A stretch of 64,000 nucleotides of DNA from Unio delphinus (lineage: Eukaryota; Mollusca; Bivalvia; Unionida; Unionidae), in the NCBI GenBank assembly GCA_029339505.1, contig JAQISU010000132.1, positions 4,207,501 through 4,271,500 on the forward strand, given 5' to 3'. Positions 59,801 through 64,000 of this stretch are shown here, one piece after another (position 1 is the first letter of the stretch; each line of letters begins with the position of its first letter). The notes beneath the pieces are model-generated. The model was not told the DNA's origin. It did no database searches and saw nothing but the letters and a program-made list of their open reading frames with translations. A program made the translations under genes and the position numbers.

Positions 59801-60591
59801 TGGTGACAAAATATACCATCTGGTGATATTTGTGGCGACACCAATTTTGGCTGATAAAAACCGTATATACAGTCTTGCGTTTGGAGTAGAGAAAATCAAA
59901 GGCACCATGACAGGAAACAATGTACTGGAATATATTGTTAAAATAACAAGTCCTTGTCTCATACTGACAAACCACCCTAACAGTGCACTGTTATATCATA
60001 ATCCGCTAATGATGATATCTGGCCTTATTACTTTATGCAACTGACTAGTTAAAATCCGAATCCGCAGAAGGCGGAAACGTAAAATGAGTACAGTCAAGCA
60101 GATGACACTAATTTAAAAACAAATACCAGATGGAAGAAGAAAAAATACGTTTGCTGACACTTCAAAGAGAACTGATTACCTTTGAAGCACTGATATATAC
60201 TAAACAAATAAAACAAATCTGTTTCAATGTTCTACAATTATCTGAAGTTGCCGCAGCAATAACAAACAGGTATTTGTTTGACCCTTCAACTGGAGCCTTT
60301 AGCGGCGCCTTCAATAACAAACGTACCATCATCAAAGTAAGCCGACGACCTTTGCTCAAAAAAAGTCAGAAAAAAACACCTCAACTAAAAGCATTGCCTC
60401 ATTTTTCACAGTTATTAGAACATATTTTTTGTGTTGCAAAACTTTCCTGTTTGCAAAAAAAGAAAATTAAAAAAAAAACAGAAAAAAAAACGTGCGTACG
60501 GAGGACTCGTGTATGGGCGATTTTCTGCGTCCCGGAACAAAAGTTTGCGTCCAAATACGCGTAATTAAGCGTTTCCGAGATCTCTGTAATA
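56891..60591 (-). mobile_element. hAT DNA transposon, 3.69 kb, with both ends
   Basis: Ends: CAGAGTTCTC at 56896-56905 and GAGATCTCTG at 60577-60586, inverted repeats matching at 9 of 10 bases with the CAG start typical of hAT. The 5 bp TAATA stands outside both ends (56891-56895 and 60587-60591). Most hAT elements make 8-bp duplications, but some clades make 5-bp ones. The element carries one spliced transposase gene on the minus strand (57172-59668). A second, older and deleted copy lies at 15970-16665, so this is a multicopy transposon family and not a single domesticated gene. It sits inside the inferred CARD intron. Confidence 0.8.
57172..59668 (-). pseudogene. hAT transposase gene, two exons, frameshifted
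   Basis: Exon 1, 59668-59296: ATG, then a BED/TTF-like zinc-finger region (AWLSVWSQNFPW, CHWCKECG) which changes frame near 59405-59440 before SRHETSRDH. Donor GTAAGT at 59295. Intron 58873-59295 (423 bp). Exon 2 from 58872 after TTTACGATTTTAG, phase 0. The main open part, 58788-57580, has the hAT catalytic-core motifs DESTD and SDGAAVMTG and the CVAHKLALA stretch, in the style of KIAA1586/ZNF862-like hAT proteins. Frameshifts near 57600 and 57395 separate it from the C-terminal dimerisation motif (ACERGFSVQNKIKTK, 57172-57375). It would have cut and joined element ends in the nucleus. Three frame breaks make the copy inactive unless some are sequencing errors; two lie at or near short homopolymers. 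Confidence 0.85.
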
Positions 60592-61536
60592 TATAATTTC
60601 CCTATCCCTATGTTAATCAGACTTGATGGTATAATCGTAACTAGGGTATTACTTTCTCTGTCCTTATTGGATTTATTGGCATATATATATATATATCTGT
60701 TTTGCTACACAATGGTTAAAAAAACTGCAGTTAACACTGCAAAAACTATGGCCTGTTCACAGTTGGGGCTTGAATGGGTCTTTCAAAGCAGCAAAGTATA
60801 GAGCATCTTGTTCTGACTGGTAGATTCTAGATGGATGAAAGGTCTTTACTGACGAAAAGATCAGTGAATACAGGAAGTGGTAAATGGGCAATACTACTTT
60901 TAAGGTAGATAGAAAACCAAGGCTCCATCTAGCAAATGTCATCAAAATCATCTACATATATTGTGGGATCGAAGAAATAAGTTGGTCATGTGATAGAAAA
61001 CCATGGCATATGTTCGAGTATAGTGATATAATAGTGTCTTGCAATAGGCGTGAAGAGTATGTCCATGCTGGGATATAACTAATCTCTATGTAAAAGAGCT
61101 GAACAAACATGTCAAAGAATAAACTATCTTCATGTCACTGACTGAATTAAGAATTAAGTCTGGTGTGGCACTCAAAACACATCATTAAAAAATGATTTGT
61201 GTGGCCCTGAATAAAGGTAGAATGAAAATGAAAGTCTGGTATGGCACTAAACACAAGTATAATGAAAAATAAAGAAACTCCATAGCTGTGGTGAAAGATG
61301 GACAAAATTCTTTGAGGTTGACAACTTTCAAGCCATAGTGTTGCTATCAATCTGAACCATAATGTTGAACTCTGTGAAGAATATGAGAAATTGTACAGAA
61401 CGGTCGGAAGACATGTGTATTGTTACCTCGATTGTACACTGAGTATGTCCACAACCAAAGGAGAGTTTTAGTATACTCCATTCGGTTTGAAGAAACAACT
61501 GAACTACATGTCTAATAATGACTGTTGTTGTTGCTT
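60592..61536. other. Intronic DNA
   Basis: No feature beyond a short (TA)n at 60681-60697. Confidence 0.45.
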
Positions 61537-61740
61537 TTTGTCAGCTTAAAATAATTTTTCTAAACATCCATGACCAACAGTACAACTAGTCAAGGAAGGA
61601 CCTGGGAAAGCTCCGCTAAGAACAACCAAACCCCACATCTCAGCTATCTGCATGGGTTTGTGTTTCAGGCCTGGCGAAAGGGTGTGTGAGAAAGCTTGCT
61701 AGCAGCTTCCCATCATCTTTGCAAGCCAAAGTCTGATATG
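61537..61740. mobile_element. SINE-A-like copy with inverted core
   Basis: The left part (TTGTTGTTG, AGCTTAA, AAGGACCTGGGAAAGCTCC) matches SINE-A in minus orientation. The core GTGTGAGAAAGCTTGCTAGC at about 61690-61709 matches SINE-A in the opposite orientation. This is either a rearranged copy or two adjacent fragments. Confidence 0.45.
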
Positions 61741-62315
61741 TTAACCCTATCTACACATTGGCATAACGATCATCACCTTTGCAGAACAATCATAAATTTC
61801 TGATCAAGACGAAGGGTGTACACAGCTGTAATAGACTCGTAAATAAGCTAAAATACACATGTAATGGCTTCTCTCTGAAATATAGTCATACGTTTGATGT
61901 TAAACCTACAAAGTATCCTTTAGAAGACAATTGTCTTCACTATTTTCAGCTGATGTCCAATATACCCCTTTACGTGCTACTGTTTACTTGGCATTTGCAT
62001 AATAAGGGAGACAACTCATGAAATCCAATCCAAGAGATATCACAAGGACAAAGTACAGACTATCTGATTGATCTGCCAAAGTAATATCTGACTGATCTGC
62101 CAAAGTGTAGAGCAGATGAACATATCAGAATCTTGGCAAGTGAAGATGGTTTCCCATGGGTTGGTGATTCTTCAAGAGATTTTTCCAACTCTAATCTGAT
62201 TTAATGTCAGAAACATTTTTTTAAAAGGTTAGGTTGTGTGTGTGTTATTTGGATTTTTAACATAACTTTAACAATTTTCCAGTTATACCACTGTGATGTC
62301 TGCAGTGTGGCAGTT

Positions 62316-62556
62316 TATTGTGATATCTAGCACTGAAGCATCATGCCACAAATGTAACATCATGTCCCACCCAGTCACATTACCCTGACACCAGCAGACC
62401 AGTCCTAACACTAATGTATTAATGCTGAGAATTAAGCAATGCAGTTGTTAGTACCATTTTAATAAGATAAGTATCTGATATGACTTGGCCAGGGATTGAA
62501 CCTGTGACCTCCCGTATCTGAGAGGGACATTCTAACCAATTAGGCCACCAGAGTAA
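62316..62556 (-). mobile_element. SINE-B, copy 2 (tRNA-derived)
   Basis: Aligns with 26045-26285 along most of its length (ATGTCCCACCCAGTCA, GTTAGTACCATTTT, TTGGCCAGGGATTGAACCTG). Minus-strand A-box-like TGGCCTAATTGG near the right end. Ends about 14 bp from MITE-2. Confidence 0.78.
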
Positions 62557-62569
62557 TCTAACATTAGTG

Positions 62570-63421
62570 TAATTATAACATACATGCCAACCCCTGATGA
62601 GGAATTGGCGTAATCCAAGTGGTAAAAAAGCGGAATCTAGGCGGAAAAAGCGTAATCCACATATAACATGCTAAAATTTCAATAAACAACGATTATTTTC
62701 CCTGCTCATCCTTTACTGTTTCAAGTTTTCATATGCAGCACTTTTAGCTTTACACACATCGACTAGAAACCTTCTTGAGACGTTTCGCGCTAAATTTTAA
62801 AAAAAATTCAACACGACCGGAAAAAGATGTCACGTGATGCTTTACTTTTTTTTTTGTTCTTAATATTTAGATGATTCTGTTATATTTCGTTTCGGGGGTT
62901 TTCGGTTGCCTTTTTCTAATTTATCTGGGAAATTTTTGAAAGGGGATATTTTTGCTCACATAAATGCATAGAATAAAATAAAATATACTTTTTAAGTGCT
63001 AAAATATATTTAGACTGGTGCTGCAAGAAATATGAATTAGAATATGGAATCTTCGAGTAAATATTAAATTTGGAAAACCAGTCTGCTATCTCCTCACTAC
63101 GCATATAAATAAATATAAATAGAATCGAGGTCAACAGTAGAACCAGGTTAGCTATAAACAGAACATGATACTATTACGAAAGTCCACGGTCTAGCGTACT
63201 CTTATATTGTAGTTACGTAAAAGCCGTCTTTTCTAAAATACGGTCTATGGGATTAATGGAACTTTAATAATAACGAGAAAACAAATAATTGATTTTTTGG
63301 GGGGAGGTTGATGTACCGAAAAAGCGTAACCCATATACGTTTAAGCGTAACGCGTAATTTAGTGACAAAAAGCGTAATGATTACGCCAAAAGCGTAATGG
63401 TTGGCATGTATGTTATAATTA
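62570..63421. mobile_element. MITE-2, ~0.85 kb, with 23-bp perfect terminal inverted repeats
   Basis: 62570-62592 is the exact reverse complement of 63399-63421 (core ACATACATGCCAACC). Part of the outer arm (TTATAA, a palindrome) may be target duplication instead of element end. Both subterminal regions are crowded with GCGTAAT/GCGGAAT motifs (at least three on the left, five on the right), as expected for transposase-binding arrays. No transposase frame inside. Superfamily unassigned. Confidence 0.82.
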
Positions 63422-63780
63422 TGTGTGTGTATGATCTACATGGTGTGTAATGCTTTACAACATTTGGTAATGCTAATAATCTAAAAAACTTAGTTGATAG
63501 AGTCTATTTTAATTGATGCAAACAGTAAAATTAATATATTTTAGTTTATTTTATTCCAATCTGAATTAGTGATTTTTCTTGAAGTTTATATGAGTGTATA
63601 TTTTATTCTCAAGTGCTTTAAGTTGCTTTCCTTGCACCAAGCACTCTGAACCCAGCATATATGTTAATACATCTCTGATTGTCAAACCCCTGTATCATGA
63701 AGGTTGGCAGTTAGTTACTCGTACAAAATAACGTGTTATATCGTCTATGTATTTGCATGCAATAGTTAAGAATCACTCTC
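63422..63780. other. Intronic DNA
   Basis: Nothing recognised between MITE-2 and the CARD exon. Confidence 0.45.
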
Positions 63781-63785
63781 CTTAC

Positions 63786-63913
63786 CTTGATATCACGTAT
63801 TGTCACATCATCAAAAAGTCCTTTTTGCTGGATGTACTGCATTACAGAATCAACATTAAGATCCTTCGTCAGAATTGGTAGGCATCGATTCAGAGCAGTC
63901 TGATGCAGTTTTT
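63786..63913 (-). CDS. CARD gene, internal exon (first half of CARD)
   Basis: Minus-strand exon bounded by acceptor TTTTGACTGTTTCAG (ending at 63914) and donor GTAAGG (from 63785). 128 bp, entering in phase 1 and leaving in phase 0. It encodes LHQTALNRCLPILTKDLNVD, then SVMQYIQQKGLFDDVTIRDIK: helices 1-3 of a CARD with the conserved pattern of leucines and the LF(D/T) turn. The domain is completed by the exon at 45715-45882. The gene's 5' part lies beyond the right edge of the window. The open frame extends across the acceptor only through a TTG codon, so it is not a start. Confidence 0.75.
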
Positions 63914-64000
63914 CTGAAACAGTCAAAACACAGTGCAGAATTACACTTGTATCATTACTTCTTGTATAATTATCTATGACCCATGGGAGGACTACACATA

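Noticed and set aside
60130..60564. 144-codon plus-strand frame inside the hAT element
   Set aside because: It lies in the leader region of the opposite-strand transposase gene, with low-complexity lysine runs and no motif.

Overview
The window looks like AT-rich nuclear DNA of an invertebrate animal, most likely a mollusc. This is inference from the style of the sequence: introns with GT/AG borders, tRNA-derived SINEs, CR1/L2-like and I/Jockey-like LINEs, a hAT transposon, many minisatellites and long (TA)n tracts. No bacterial-style operons, rRNA genes or working tRNA genes were seen. Most of the window is transposon and repeat, and very little is host coding sequence.

Layout. 1-5.2 kb: unassigned DNA, a (TA)n tract and a broken plus-strand coding relic with weak B-family DNA polymerase character. 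6.7-8.05 kb: a 48-bp minisatellite split by a 648-bp MITE. 10.4-13.6 kb: a SINE, then a broken minus-strand coding stretch with two decayed BIR (IAP-type) domains. 14.7-15.1 kb: a C2H2 zinc-finger pseudogene. 16-16.7 kb: a hAT fragment. 17.1-17.4 kb: a perfect 47-bp inverted repeat. 20.1-22.5 kb: LINE 3' ends embedded in a 38-bp minisatellite, with a duplication at 1,906-bp spacing. 23.5-24.2 kb: a 36-bp minisatellite. 25.8 kb: a possible terminal exon with one membrane segment. 26-28.9 kb: SINEs, a (TA)n tract and minisatellites.

30,556-42,072 is the centrepiece: an LTR retrotransposon arranged LTR-body-LTR-body-LTR with an exact 4,931-bp period and one 5-bp target duplication (ATAAT) around the whole array. 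Each body encodes one intact 955-residue protein in the order coiled coil, SCAN-like Gag, CCHC knuckle, aspartic protease, integrase, and lacks reverse transcriptase and RNase H. Just past the integrase stop, in another frame, sits a short tract that reads like the last residues of RNase H. That position implies a parent with integrase before RT-RNase H (Gmr1-like, Ty1/copia-type order) that lost RT-RH by internal deletion. The copies look young and would need RT supplied in trans.

42-64 kb: two minus-strand exons, at 63.8 kb and 45.8 kb, together make one CARD domain with matching splice phase. The ~17.9-kb intron between them holds an I/Jockey-like LINE split by a CR1/L2-like LINE, several minisatellites, a complete but frameshifted 3.7-kb hAT element, SINEs and an 829-bp MITE. 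The CARD exons are the best evidence for a host gene. The BIR relic is a second apoptosis-type domain in the window, but nothing links the two as one gene.

Limits: alignments were made by eye, family calls rest on visible motifs, and no database search was possible.
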